Shown here one piece after another: positions 16,760-25,686 of a stretch of DNA of 64,000 bases. Source of the DNA: CAISDA01 sp050258555 (GTDB lineage: Bacteria; Bacteroidota; Ignavibacteria; UBA10030; UBA8401); NCBI GenBank assembly GCA_050258555.1, contig JBLMZA010000081.1, positions 1 through 64,000 of the forward strand. Direction: 5' to 3'. Both the position numbers and the translations under genes were made by a program. Each line of letters begins with the position of its first letter. The stretch's first letter is position 1. The notes under the pieces were generated by a model. The model made no database searches. It was not told the origin of the DNA and worked only from the letters and a program-made list of their open reading frames with translations.

Positions 16760-17560
16760 ATGGCAACAACCGATGAACAAGTCCCGACCGTCCTCATTAT
16801 CGACGACGGGGCGGTGACCAGACAGGCTTTGAAGCTCTTCTTTCAGAAACTCTTTTTCAACGTGGTGACGGCCAATGACGGCTATGAGGGATTGAAGAAG
16901 GTCATGGAGGTGCGGCCGGCCCTGATCGTGCTCGACCTTCTGATGCCGAATTTCGACGGCATGCAGGTGCTGCGCACGCTCAGGAACCGGGCGTCGGGCA
17001 TCACGACGCCGATCATCATCATCTCGGCGCATACCGACCGCCAGCATGTCGTGGCGGCGGTCGAAGCCGGCGCCAACGCCGTGCTCTCGAAACCCTTCAA
17101 CGAGGAAGTGCTCCACAAAAAACTGCTCGATCTGATGGGAGAGGATTTCATGAAAAAGGTCCGCCGGCTTCACCTGCTCAGGGAAAACGAGCGCTTCTCG
17201 ACGCAGCGCTTCACGCTCGACGACCAGAAGCGCCTGACGCTGCGTCTGGCGAAACATTTCGTCAGCCTCTTCAACGAGAAGCGCAACAAGATCCGCACCG
17301 CCATCGAACTCAAGCACATGACGGAGTTGGCCAAGGTGGCGCATGAGCTCAAGGGCTCGGGCGGCACGGTCGGATACGATGACATCACGCTGCTCGGGGC
17401 GGAACTCGAAGATCTGGCCAAGGCCGATCCGGTCGACTGGGCGCAGATCGAGGATTGTTTCGAGCGCATCAAGACGCGTTTCGTTGAAATCGGCGCCGAC
17501 GTCCAGCGCCGGATCGAGGAACTCGGAAAAGAATCGACGAAAGAGACCATCTCGCTCTGA
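16760..17560 (+). CDS. Receiver-Hpt phosphotransfer protein
   Basis: 266 residues. A receiver domain (about 8-130) has the acidic pair 'IDD', phospho-acceptor Asp59 in 'LDLLMP', 'SAH' and 'KPF'. After a linker comes an Hpt domain (about 165-260) with the histidine in 'VAHELKGSGGTVGYD' (His195). Such proteins can shuttle phosphate between hybrid kinases and downstream receivers. It lies 11 bases after csrA and before the second motA/motB pair, so it likely serves the motility/chemotaxis phosphorelay with the hybrid kinases encoded at 20522 and 22583. Confidence 0.88.
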   Translation: MATTDEQVPTVLIIDDGAVTRQALKLFFQKLFFNVVTANDGYEGLKKVMEVRPALIVLDLLMPNFDGMQVLRTLRNRASGITTPIIIISAHTDRQHVVAAVEAGANAVLSKPFNEEVLHKKLLDLMGEDFMKKVRRLHLLRENERFSTQRFTLDDQKRLTLRLAKHFVSLFNEKRNKIRTAIELKHMTELAKVAHELKGSGGTVGYDDITLLGAELEDLAKADPVDWAQIEDCFERIKTRFVEIGADVQRRIEELGKESTKETISL

Positions 17561-17603
17561 GCGTGTGCTGTTATTATCCTGACTAACTGAACGAGGAAAC
17601 AGA

Positions 17604-18467
17604 ATGTTTATTTTGATCGGTGCCGCAGTGGTCATTGCATCGGTGCTCGGCGGCTTCTTCCTTGCCGGAGGGCCCTTTCTTGTGCTGCTCCAGTATTCGG
17701 AGTTCATCATCATCGGCGGCGCCACCGTCGGCATGCTCCTGATCTCCACGCCGATGCGCATGCTCAAGCAGATGGGCGGCAGGATTGCCGCGGCGCTCAA
17801 GGGCGACCCCTATACGAAGGACGAGTATCTGAGGCTCCTGCAGTCGCTCTTCGAGCTCTTCCACGTCGCCACGCGCGACGGCCTGATCAACGTCGAGCAG
17901 CACGTCGAGAACCCCGAAAAAAGCGCGATCTTCGCGCGCAACAAATTCCTGCTCGAGAACCACCACGCGATCGATTTTCTCTGCGACACATTGAAGCTCA
18001 TGCTCTCGGGCGGCGTGCCGGCGCAGGATGTGGAAGTGCTCCTCGATTCGGACAGCGACACGCACCATGAGGAAACGGCGGGACTTCCGGCCGTCTTCCA
18101 GAAGATCGGCGATTCGCTGCCCGGACTCGGCATCGTGGCCGCCGTGCTCGGCATCATCATCGTCATGCAGCATGTCGATGCGGGCGCCGCCACCGTCGGC
18201 CATCATGTGGCCGCTGCGCTCGTCGGCACGTTCCTCGGCATCCTGCTTTCCTACGGCTTTGTGCAGCCGATAGCGACCAATCTCGAATTCCTGAACGCGG
18301 CCGAAGCCCGCTACATCACCTGCATCAAGGCGGGCGTGATCGCCTATGCCAAGGGCAACCCTCCGGTGATGGCGGTCGAATATGCGCGGCGCGTGATCTA
18401 TTCGGATATGCGTCCGAGCTTCCGGGAGACCGAAGAAGCCTGCAAGAAGGTCAAGACGGGAAAATAA
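17604..18467 (+). CDS. motA: Flagellar stator protein MotA, enterobacterial-like (second set)
   Basis: 287 residues of the longer MotA type: 'FEFIIIGGAT'-like 'YSEFIIIGGATVGMLL', a large cytoplasmic loop, and 'GDSLPGLGIVAAVLGIIIVM' with 'LVGTFLGILLSYGFVQPIA'. This class is usually proton-driven. It differs clearly from the MotA at 14564, so the organism carries two stator types. The partner motB follows after 30 bases. Confidence 0.93.
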   Translation: MFILIGAAVVIASVLGGFFLAGGPFLVLLQYSEFIIIGGATVGMLLISTPMRMLKQMGGRIAAALKGDPYTKDEYLRLLQSLFELFHVATRDGLINVEQHVENPEKSAIFARNKFLLENHHAIDFLCDTLKLMLSGGVPAQDVEVLLDSDSDTHHEETAGLPAVFQKIGDSLPGLGIVAAVLGIIIVMQHVDAGAATVGHHVAAALVGTFLGILLSYGFVQPIATNLEFLNAAEARYITCIKAGVIAYAKGNPPVMAVEYARRVIYSDMRPSFRETEEACKKVKTGK

Positions 18468-18497
18468 TTCCATCATCGTTTTTCAATCATCATCGAT

Positions 18498-19283
18498 ATG
18501 TCAAACCTGGACAAAGAAGAACCCGTACGCATCGTCAAAAAGGTCAAAGGCGGTCACGGCGGCCATCACGGCGGCGCTTGGAAGGTCGCCTACGCCGACT
18601 TCGTGACGGCGATGATGGCGCTCTTCATCGTCTTGTGGATCCTCGGGCAGAGCGAGGCGACGAAAGCCGCCATCTCGGCCTACTTCCGCGATCCGGGCGC
18701 GTTCGAGTCGACCAGCGGCGGCGCGCTTGCCGGAGGCTCGGGGCTCATCCCCGATGCGATGCCGCCGAAGAAAGCCGTGCAGAAATCGATCGAGTCACAG
18801 ACCGAGGCGTTGAAGAAAATGGGAGAGTTGATCAAGAAGGAGCTGGCCGCGCAGGGCAAGTTCGCGCAGCTCAAAGACCAGATCACGATGGAGATGGTCA
18901 AGGAGGGCCTGCGCATACAGCTCATGGAGTCAAGCAAGGCGTTCTTCTTCGATATCGGCACCGCCACATTGAAGCCCGAGGCGGCCGAGATCCTGAAGAC
19001 GATCGGCATGGAGCTTCAGAAGATGCCCAATCACGTGATCATCGAAGGCCACACCGATGCGCGCCAGTACGGCAACGTGATGGGCTACACGAACTACGAG
19101 CTCTCGGCCGACCGGGCCAATGCGGCGCGCCGCGTGCTCGTTTCTTCCGGCATGGGCATCGAGAAGATCGACCAGGTGCGCGGCTTCGCCGACAAGCATC
19201 TGCAGAACACCTCCGATCCGTATGATGTGACCAACCGCCGCATCAGCATCATCGTCAAATACGAAGGAAGCGACCCCGAGTGA
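18498..19283 (+). CDS. motB: Flagellar stator protein MotB, enterobacterial-like (second set)
   Basis: 261 residues. The His/Gly-rich basic N-terminus and 'WKVAYADFVTAMMALFIVLWIL' (ion-binding Asp in 'YADF') are those of E. coli-type MotB. The C-terminal OmpA-like domain has 'IIEGHTDARQYGN', 'SADRANAARRVLV' and 'NRRISIIV'. It anchors the stator to peptidoglycan. The stop overlaps the start of the receiver-HD-GYP gene (GTGA), suggesting co-expression of this stator with a signalling protein. Confidence 0.93.
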   Translation: MSNLDKEEPVRIVKKVKGGHGGHHGGAWKVAYADFVTAMMALFIVLWILGQSEATKAAISAYFRDPGAFESTSGGALAGGSGLIPDAMPPKKAVQKSIESQTEALKKMGELIKKELAAQGKFAQLKDQITMEMVKEGLRIQLMESSKAFFFDIGTATLKPEAAEILKTIGMELQKMPNHVIIEGHTDARQYGNVMGYTNYELSADRANAARRVLVSSGMGIEKIDQVRGFADKHLQNTSDPYDVTNRRISIIVKYEGSDPE

Positions 19284-20470
19284 AAAAGAATCCCGTCATC
19301 ATCATCGCGGAAGACGACCCGGTCGAGCTTCTGCTGGTCAAGAAAACGCTCGACGCGCATGCGGGGTATCACGTGCATGCCGCGGCCTGCGCCGCCGACG
19401 CGCTGGAACTCGCGCTGGAGCATCATGCCGACCTGATCGTCTCGGATTACAACATGCCGGGCGTGGACGGCTTCGAATTCTGCCGGCAGGTGAAGCAGCA
19501 TCCGCTCCTGCGCGGCACGATGTTCATCCTGTTGACCGGGCTCGAGGATCTGGACAACAAGATCAAGGGACTGAACCTCGGCGCCGACGATTATCTGACC
19601 AAGCCGTTTCACGGCGGAGAGCTCATCTCGAAGATCGACGCATTCCTGCGCATCAAGTTCCTCCAGGATGAACTCGCCTCGGAGCATGCGGCGCTGGCTT
19701 CGCTCAATGAAGAGCTCGAGATGAGCTTCAACGGCGTGATCGCGCTTTTGGGCAATCTGATCGAGCTGCGCGTACCGAACGCATCGGCGCGCGGCCGCCG
19801 CGCGGCCGATATCGCCGTCTGGGTGGCCGAGCGCTTCGGGGTGTCGGGCGAGGGTCTGCAGGATATCCGCTATGCGGCGCTGCTGCATGAAATCGGCAAG
19901 GTTTCGATGCCCGACGCCGTGCTCACGAAGCCCTCTTCGGCGCAGAACGAGCATGAGCGCGAAGAAATCGCGCATTTTCCCATCCGCGGGCAGCTCATCA
20001 CGCAGGCGATTCCGCGCCTCAAGTCCGTTTCGGCGATCATCCGCCACCAGATGGAAAATTTCGACGGCACGGGGTATCCCGACCGGCTCATCCGGACGGA
20101 GATCCCTTTGGGCTCGCGGATCCTGCGCGTGATCAACGCCGCCGAACTCGTTCTCGCAACGCCGGGCGCGGATGTCGAGAAGGTGAAAGGCGAACTCATG
20201 GCGCGCAAAGGGTCGTGGTTCGATCCGCAGATTGCGATATTGGTCAACGATTATCTGCAGATCGATTCGCAGCATTTCGTGGTCGAGGGCAAGCGCCACA
20301 TCACCGTGCTCGAGCTCGAAGACGGAATGAAGATTGCGCGCGATCTCTTCACGGCCAGCGGCGTGAAGCTATTGACGGAAAACACAGTGCTTTCGGCAAC
20401 CACCATCGACCGCATCATGGCGCATCATCGGTTCGATCCGATCCTGAGCGGCGTCTACGTCTACCAGTAA
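19280..20470 (+). CDS. Response regulator with a divergent HD-GYP domain
   Basis: 396 residues. A receiver (about 5-125: 'AEDD', 'SDYNMP', 'KPF') is joined by a coiled linker to an HD-GYP domain (about 150-330). HD-GYP enzymes hydrolyse cyclic di-GMP and thereby favour motility. The GYP loop is intact ('DGTGYPD', 265-267), but the HD motif reads 'LLHEIGK' (His203-Glu204) and the later metal motif reads 'RHQME' (256-259) instead of HHE. It may be inactive or changed in activity. The start is a GTG overlapping the motB stop. Confidence 0.85.
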   Translation: MKKNPVIIIAEDDPVELLLVKKTLDAHAGYHVHAAACAADALELALEHHADLIVSDYNMPGVDGFEFCRQVKQHPLLRGTMFILLTGLEDLDNKIKGLNLGADDYLTKPFHGGELISKIDAFLRIKFLQDELASEHAALASLNEELEMSFNGVIALLGNLIELRVPNASARGRRAADIAVWVAERFGVSGEGLQDIRYAALLHEIGKVSMPDAVLTKPSSAQNEHEREEIAHFPIRGQLITQAIPRLKSVSAIIRHQMENFDGTGYPDRLIRTEIPLGSRILRVINAAELVLATPGADVEKVKGELMARKGSWFDPQIAILVNDYLQIDSQHFVVEGKRHITVLELEDGMKIARDLFTASGVKLLTENTVLSATTIDRIMAHHRFDPILSGVYVYQ

Positions 20471-20521
20471 GCCTTCTTTGCCTGAAGCGGCGGACGCCGA
20501 TGCCTACATTACAGACAGCCT

Positions 20522-22105
20522 ATGAATGAACATACAGTGACGATCATTGACAATCTTTTCGACGCGGTGGCCGTGACCGATTCCGCGCAGCGAATTACGC
20601 ATTGGAATCCCGCCGCGCGGCAGCTCTACGGATGGGCGCCGGATGAAGTGCTCGGCCGGACGCTTTCCGATGTGTTCAAGTACTCGTCGTTTGTCGACAA
20701 GCGCACGCGCGAGGCAATCCATCTCTCGATGACAAACGCGGGATATTGGGAAGGAGAGATCAATCAGCCGGACAGGGAGGGGAATCTTCTCTACGTCGAT
20801 GTCCGCGTCTTCCGCTATGGCGCCCTGGCCGGTGACGGCAGCGGGGAGATCATCGCGGTCTTCCACGATACGACGCGGCGCCGGATGGATGAGCGCCTCA
20901 TCCTGGAATACCAGCAGAAGATCAACGAGAACAATGCGCTGCTGGAAAAAGTGAACAAGCGCAAGGACGAGTTCCTTGCCACGACCAGCCATGAGCTGCG
21001 CACGCCCCTGAACGGCATCGTCGGCTTCCTCACGTTGATCGAGCAGGGGCTGGCGCGCGACGAGCAGGAGGAGAAAAAATTCATCTCGCAGGCGCTGGCC
21101 AGCTCGAGGCATCTTCTGAGTCTCATCAACGATCTTCTGGATATTTCGAAGATCGAATCGGGCAAGATGACGCTGCAGACGGAGCCGATCGTCATCGAAC
21201 AGATGTGGAGCGATGTGCGCTCCATCCTCGAAGTGCAGGCGCAGAACAAGAATATCTTCCTGCACTACACGGGCCCCCAGAGTCCGGAGGCGGCCGTCAT
21301 GGCCGACGGCGCGCGGCTCAAGCAGGTCATCTTCAACCTTGTGGCGAACGCCATCAAGTTCACCAACCAGGGGGGCGTCACGATCACGGTCGAGGAGCAT
21401 TACGACAAGGGGTATGTCGAGTTCCAGATCGTCGATACCGGCATCGGCATCGCGAAGAACATGCAGCACCGGCTCTTCAAAATGTTCTCCCAGGTCGACG
21501 GCTCCTATACACGGCAGGCCGGAGGCACGGGGCTCGGACTCTCGATCGCGAAGAATCTCGTGGAAAAGATGGGCGGCGTCATCTCGCTGGAAAGCGAGGG
21601 CATCGAAAAGGGCACGCGCGTCATGTTCCGGCTGCCGGTGGCCGTGCGTGTGATCGAAACGCTCGTCGAGTCCGCGCCGCAGCCGGCATCGGAAGGCGCG
21701 CTTCCGCCGAAGAAAGGCATCCTCATCGTGGAGGATGATGTGATGTACGCCTCGCTCATCCGCGACGTGCTCGATGAGGCCGGCTCGTTTTCGATTCGCG
21801 CCGTGACGACGGCCGATGATGCGCTCTCGGCGCTCCTGGAGTTCAAGCCGAATGTGGTCCTGTCGGATTACGCGCTGCCCTCGCGCGTGGGCGCAAGCCT
21901 TTCGAACGGGATCGATCTTCTGAAGAAAATCCGTTCCATTCCCGCCGTCTCGCATATTCCGGTGGTGATGATGAGCGGGCACGAGGATGTCTGCCGCGAA
22001 GTCGAACAGATGGAATCGGACCGCATGCTGACACGGACACTGATCAAGCCACTGAATATCAAAGATCTGCTGAATGCTGTGACGTCGCTCGTCAGGCAAT
22101 CGTAG
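20522..22105 (+). CDS. PAS-containing hybrid histidine kinase
   Basis: 527 residues, no membrane segment. A PAS domain (about 5-125, 'GWAPDEVLGRTLSDVF') is followed by HisKA with 'TTSHELRTPLNGIVGFL' (His157), HATPase ('NLVANAIKFTNQGG', 'DTGIGIA', 'GGTGLGLSIAK') and a C-terminal receiver (about 395-525; Asp449 in 'LSDYALP'). The internal receiver calls for an Hpt partner; the receiver-Hpt protein at 16760 is the nearest candidate. It is followed after 24 bases by a lone receiver. Confidence 0.92.
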   Translation: MNEHTVTIIDNLFDAVAVTDSAQRITHWNPAARQLYGWAPDEVLGRTLSDVFKYSSFVDKRTREAIHLSMTNAGYWEGEINQPDREGNLLYVDVRVFRYGALAGDGSGEIIAVFHDTTRRRMDERLILEYQQKINENNALLEKVNKRKDEFLATTSHELRTPLNGIVGFLTLIEQGLARDEQEEKKFISQALASSRHLLSLINDLLDISKIESGKMTLQTEPIVIEQMWSDVRSILEVQAQNKNIFLHYTGPQSPEAAVMADGARLKQVIFNLVANAIKFTNQGGVTITVEEHYDKGYVEFQIVDTGIGIAKNMQHRLFKMFSQVDGSYTRQAGGTGLGLSIAKNLVEKMGGVISLESEGIEKGTRVMFRLPVAVRVIETLVESAPQPASEGALPPKKGILIVEDDVMYASLIRDVLDEAGSFSIRAVTTADDALSALLEFKPNVVLSDYALPSRVGASLSNGIDLLKKIRSIPAVSHIPVVMMSGHEDVCREVEQMESDRMLTRTLIKPLNIKDLLNAVTSLVRQS

Positions 22106-22129
22106 GGAAAGAGAAGAAAGGTTGAAACT

Positions 22130-22558
22130 ATGCCCAAAATTTTGGTTATTGAAGATGATCCCGTCAACGCCGAACTGTTCGATCTTGTGCTCTCGCGCAT
22201 GGCGCATCATTCGGTGACGGTGACCGAAGACGGCGACTTCGCACTCGGGCTGTACAACAGCGGCGATGTGGACGCGGTGATCATGGATGTGTCGCTCTCG
22301 AACACGTTTCTGGACGGAACGGCGGTCGACGGACTGCGCCTCAGCAAGGCGATGAAGGAAGGTCCGCGCGGCCCGCTTGTGCCCATCCTGCTTGCCACAG
22401 CGCATGCGATGCGCGATGACATGGAGAATTTTCTCATCGCCAGCGCGGCCGACGATTATATTTCAAAGCCGATCGTCGATTTCGGAAAGCTGGTCGATGC
22501 GGTCGAACGTCTCCTTGAGAAGGCGCGCCAGGCGCGGCCCCTTGTCTCTTCATTGTAA
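22130..22558 (+). CDS. Single-domain response regulator
   Basis: 142 residues, one receiver domain and nothing else: 'VIEDDPVNAELF', the phospho-acceptor in 'VIMDVSL', the Thr of 'LLATAHAM' and the Lys of 'YISKPI'. The loop after the phospho-Asp ('SNTFLDGTAVDGL') is longer than usual by several residues. With no output domain it probably acts by protein contact or as a phosphate sink or carrier. It is placed between two kinases containing receivers. Confidence 0.88.
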   Translation: MPKILVIEDDPVNAELFDLVLSRMAHHSVTVTEDGDFALGLYNSGDVDAVIMDVSLSNTFLDGTAVDGLRLSKAMKEGPRGPLVPILLATAHAMRDDMENFLIASAADDYISKPIVDFGKLVDAVERLLEKARQARPLVSSL

Positions 22559-22582
22559 GAATGATCGGAAAAGAAAAACTGT

Positions 22583-24073
22583 ATGGCGGAATCTTTACTC
22601 CCTGCAATCGCACCGATGCTCGCCGACGGCGTGGCGGTCATGACGCCCTCCGGAGAACTCCTCGAGGCAAACACGGCGCTTGCACAGATGCTCGGATACG
22701 AGTCGACAGATCACCTGCTTGCGGCTTCGCCCGCGGAGCATCCCCTCTTTTCGCCGGCAGAGCGCGACGCACTCCGCCATGTCGCCGAGACGGGGGCTTC
22801 CATCCTGCACCGGATCATGGCCCTGATCGGCTGCGGCGGCGAGCGCTACGCGCTCACGGTATCCGTTGCCCGACGGTGCGATCTGCTCCTGGATCTCGTC
22901 GTCACGCCGGATTCGATGAGCGCGGTCAGAGAGCTCGCCCACGTGCGCTCGCTCCTGCGGCGCACGCAATGCCATATGGCGCAGACCGAGCGCATCAAAG
23001 CCGTGGGCTCTCTTTCCGGCCATCTGGCACACGAACTCAACAACGTCTTCGGCTCTGTGATCGGACGCGCCCAGCTGATGCAGATGCGCTCGACCGATGA
23101 GCGCGTGCTGCGCGAATGCGCCTACATCGTCCAGGCTGCCGAACAGGGCGTCGCCGAAGTCAAGCGCATCCTCCACTTCATCCACAAGAGCCGCCAGCAG
23201 GTCTTCGGTCCCCTGTCGGTCGAGGAAGTGTTCGATGACGCCTGCGCGCTTTTGGAGCCGGAGTTCGAGCGTTTCCGCACTCAGGGCATTCCCGTCACGA
23301 TCGAAAAGAACTTCGAGCGCCACCCGAAAGTCTTCGGCTACGTGGCCGAACTCCGCGAAATTATCGTGCATGTGATGCGCAACGCGCTCGATGCGATGCC
23401 CGAAGGCGGAAGGATCTACGCATCCACCGTCTACGGCACGACGGATCTTTCACTCACCATCCGCGATGCCGGCGCCGGCCTCGGCAGCGCGGTGCAAACG
23501 AAGATGTTCGATCCCATGTTCACCACACGGGGCGACGTCCATGCCGGCATGGGACTCACCGTCGTGAAGGAGCTCCTGCGCAAGATGAAAGGCTCGATCA
23601 CCTATGCGACGCAGGCCGGAGACGGCACGTCGTTTTCCGTGACGATCCCCAAAAACGACGTGGTGCCCCCGGACAGCCGATCCCTTCTTCAATCCAAGCA
23701 GAGCGAATTCGACCAGCCGTTTGTCTCGAAGATTCTCATCGTCGACGACGACGAAGGCGTGCTGGTCTCGCTCGAGAAGCTCCTGGCATCCAAGGGATTC
23801 ATCACCAGGGCGCTTCTGGACGGCCGTGAGGCCGTGCGCGAGGCGAAAACATTCCAGCCCGATGTGGTCATCACCGATCTTGCGATGCCGGATATGAACG
23901 GATGGGAGCTCGCGCGCGAGATGCGCCTGATGTGTCCGGCGGCGCGTATCATCATGACCACGGCCTACACCGAGATGCTCTCGGACGTCGAAATGAAGCG
24001 CACGTCGGTCGACGCCGTGATGCAAAAGCCCGTCAACGTCCAGGACCTCATGACAGCGATCATGTCCGTCTGA
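22583..24073 (+). CDS. Hybrid histidine kinase with C-terminal receiver
   Basis: 496 residues. The N-terminal ~110 residues look PAS-like ('MLADGVAVMTPSGELLEANTALA' read in parts). HisKA has 'HLAHELNNVFGSVIGRAQLM' (His150), HATPase has 'MRNALDAMP', 'DAGAGLG' and 'GMGLTVV', and the C-terminal receiver (about 385-495) has 'VDDDEGV', Asp432 in 'ITDLAMP' and 'QKPV'. The HisKA type (HELNN) resembles nitrogen-regulation/NtrB-like kinases. It is the last gene of the signalling block; the next gene starts 145 bases on. Confidence 0.9.
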   Translation: MAESLLPAIAPMLADGVAVMTPSGELLEANTALAQMLGYESTDHLLAASPAEHPLFSPAERDALRHVAETGASILHRIMALIGCGGERYALTVSVARRCDLLLDLVVTPDSMSAVRELAHVRSLLRRTQCHMAQTERIKAVGSLSGHLAHELNNVFGSVIGRAQLMQMRSTDERVLRECAYIVQAAEQGVAEVKRILHFIHKSRQQVFGPLSVEEVFDDACALLEPEFERFRTQGIPVTIEKNFERHPKVFGYVAELREIIVHVMRNALDAMPEGGRIYASTVYGTTDLSLTIRDAGAGLGSAVQTKMFDPMFTTRGDVHAGMGLTVVKELLRKMKGSITYATQAGDGTSFSVTIPKNDVVPPDSRSLLQSKQSEFDQPFVSKILIVDDDEGVLVSLEKLLASKGFITRALLDGREAVREAKTFQPDVVITDLAMPDMNGWELAREMRLMCPAARIIMTTAYTEMLSDVEMKRTSVDAVMQKPVNVQDLMTAIMSV

Positions 24074-24218
24074 TGTCAGTCCCCTGATGAATGATTGGTG
24101 TGGAGAATGGCGGAGAAAATTCCGTATATTGGAATAATCCATTCGGATCAAGGCGCTCGCAGACCAGAGCGTGCGCCTCGATGACACACACACACTTTAA
24201 TCAAGGGCAGACACTCCT

Positions 24219-25082
24219 ATGAAGGGCATCATACTTGCCGGCGGCAACGGATCCCGCCTCTATCCCATCACCAAAGTGTACAGCAAGCAGCTTGCGCTCA
24301 TCTACGACAAGCCGCTCATTTATTTCCCGCTTTCGATGCTCATGCTCGGCGGCATCCGCGATGTGCTCATCATTTCGAATAAGGAAACGATTCCGCTCTA
24401 CCGGCAGCTCTTCGGCGACGGTTCGCATCTGGGCATCTCGATCAGCTATGCGGTGCAGGATGCGCCCAACGGCATCGCGCAGTCGTTCATCATCGGCGAG
24501 GAATTCATCGGGCCCGATCCGGTGACGCTCGTGCTGGGCGACAACATCTTCTACGGCACGATGGATTATTTCCATCAGGCGCTCGGGCAGACCAAAGGCG
24601 CGACGATTTTCGGCTACCGCGTCAACGATCCGCAGCGCTACGGCATCGTCGAATTCGACAAGGACGGCTGCGCCGTCTCGATCGAGGAGAAGCCCGAAGT
24701 GCCGAAGTCGGACTATGCCGTGCCCGGACTCTACATCTACGACAACCGCGTCATTTCGATCGCCAAAAGCCTGAAACCCTCGCCGCGCGGCGAGCTCGAG
24801 ATCACGGACGTGAATAAGGAATATCTCCGGTGTGGCGAGCTCCATGTCGAAAAAATCGGACGCGGCGTGGCGTGGCTCGATACCGGCACGCCGGAAGCGC
24901 TCTTGCAGGCGGCGAACTTCTTCGGCGTCATCGAGGCGCGCCAGGGCCTGAAGGTCGCCTGCGTGGAGGAGATCGCCTACAACATGAAATTCATCGACCG
25001 CGCCGGATTCGAACGTCTCATTGCATCCATTCCCTCGTCACTCTACCGCTCGTATCTCGAAAAGATCCTGCGCGACGAATAA
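24219..25082 (+). CDS. rfbA: Glucose-1-phosphate thymidylyltransferase
   Basis: 287 residues, the usual RmlA length. It makes dTDP-glucose from dTTP and glucose-1-phosphate. The nucleotide-binding start 'KGIILAGGNGSRLYPITKVYSKQL' and 'LIYDKPLIYFPLSMLML', 'VLGDNIFYG', 'EEKP' and 'RGVAWLDTGT' are all present. With rfbC it forms part of the dTDP-rhamnose pathway; rfbB and rfbD are not next to it. A TATATTGG box at 24142 resembles a Bacteroidota -7 element but without a clear -33 TTG. Confidence 0.96.
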   Translation: MKGIILAGGNGSRLYPITKVYSKQLALIYDKPLIYFPLSMLMLGGIRDVLIISNKETIPLYRQLFGDGSHLGISISYAVQDAPNGIAQSFIIGEEFIGPDPVTLVLGDNIFYGTMDYFHQALGQTKGATIFGYRVNDPQRYGIVEFDKDGCAVSIEEKPEVPKSDYAVPGLYIYDNRVISIAKSLKPSPRGELEITDVNKEYLRCGELHVEKIGRGVAWLDTGTPEALLQAANFFGVIEARQGLKVACVEEIAYNMKFIDRAGFERLIASIPSSLYRSYLEKILRDE

Positions 25083-25086
25083 CAGG

Positions 25087-25104
25087 GCGCGGCCGCGGCC
25101 GCGC
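25087..25104. repeat. 18-bp GC-only perfect palindrome between rfbA and rfbC
   Basis: GCGCGGCCGCGGCCGCGC is its own reverse complement and begins 4 bases after the rfbA stop. As RNA it could fold into a short GC hairpin between the two genes. There is no T tract, so it is not a standard terminator; it may only slow polymerase or protect the upstream mRNA. Confidence 0.5.
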
Positions 25105-25125
25105 TTAGGCATACAGATCAGATCA

Positions 25126-25686
25126 ATGCATATCAATCGGAATATTTTTGACGGTATCGCGCTCATCACGCCGGATGTCTTCGGCGATGAGCGCGGGTAT
25201 TTTTACGAATCCTTCAGCGAGGAGCGCTACGCGCCTGTCACCGGAGGGCTGCGCTTCGTTCAGGACAATATCTCGAAGTCGAAACAGGGCGTCGTGCGCG
25301 GACTGCATTACCAGACGGGCGAGTTCGCCCAGGGCAAGCTCTGCCATGTGCTCAAGGGCCGCGTGCTCGATGTGGCGGTCGACATCCGCTTCGGGTCTCC
25401 GACATTCGGTCGCTATTTCGCGGCCGAGCTGAGCGAGGACAATCACCACCAGCTGTGGATTCCTCCGGGCTATGCGCACGGCTTTTCCGTGCTTTCGGAG
25501 GAAGTGCTCTTCCACTACAAATGCACGGCGCCGTACAACAAGGCGTCCGAACGGGCCATCCGGTTCGATGACGCCGCGATCGGCATCGACTGGCAGATTG
25601 CCGAGCCCGTCGTGTCGCCCAAGGATCTCTCTGCGCTTCCTCTTGCCGAGATCGCGCGCGATTTCGTGTTTTCGGAGATGCCGTAA
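25126..25686 (+). CDS. rfbC: dTDP-4-dehydrorhamnose 3,5-epimerase
   Basis: 186 residues from ATG 25126, the RmlC length. It has the cupin signature 'RGYFYESF', 'FVQDNISKSKQGVVRGLHYQ', with the catalytic His in 'GLHYQ', and 'WIPPGYAHGFSVLSE'. It converts dTDP-4-keto-6-deoxyglucose to the L-lyxo form on the way to dTDP-rhamnose for surface polysaccharide. The next gene overlaps by one base (TAATG). Confidence 0.96.
   Translation: MHINRNIFDGIALITPDVFGDERGYFYESFSEERYAPVTGGLRFVQDNISKSKQGVVRGLHYQTGEFAQGKLCHVLKGRVLDVAVDIRFGSPTFGRYFAAELSEDNHHQLWIPPGYAHGFSVLSEEVLFHYKCTAPYNKASERAIRFDDAAIGIDWQIAEPVVSPKDLSALPLAEIARDFVFSEMP

Noticed and set aside
24142..24149. TATATTGG before rfbA (and 30668 before the peptidase) as promoters
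   Set aside because: They resemble a -7 box but lack a correctly spaced -33 TTG, so they are mentioned but not called.
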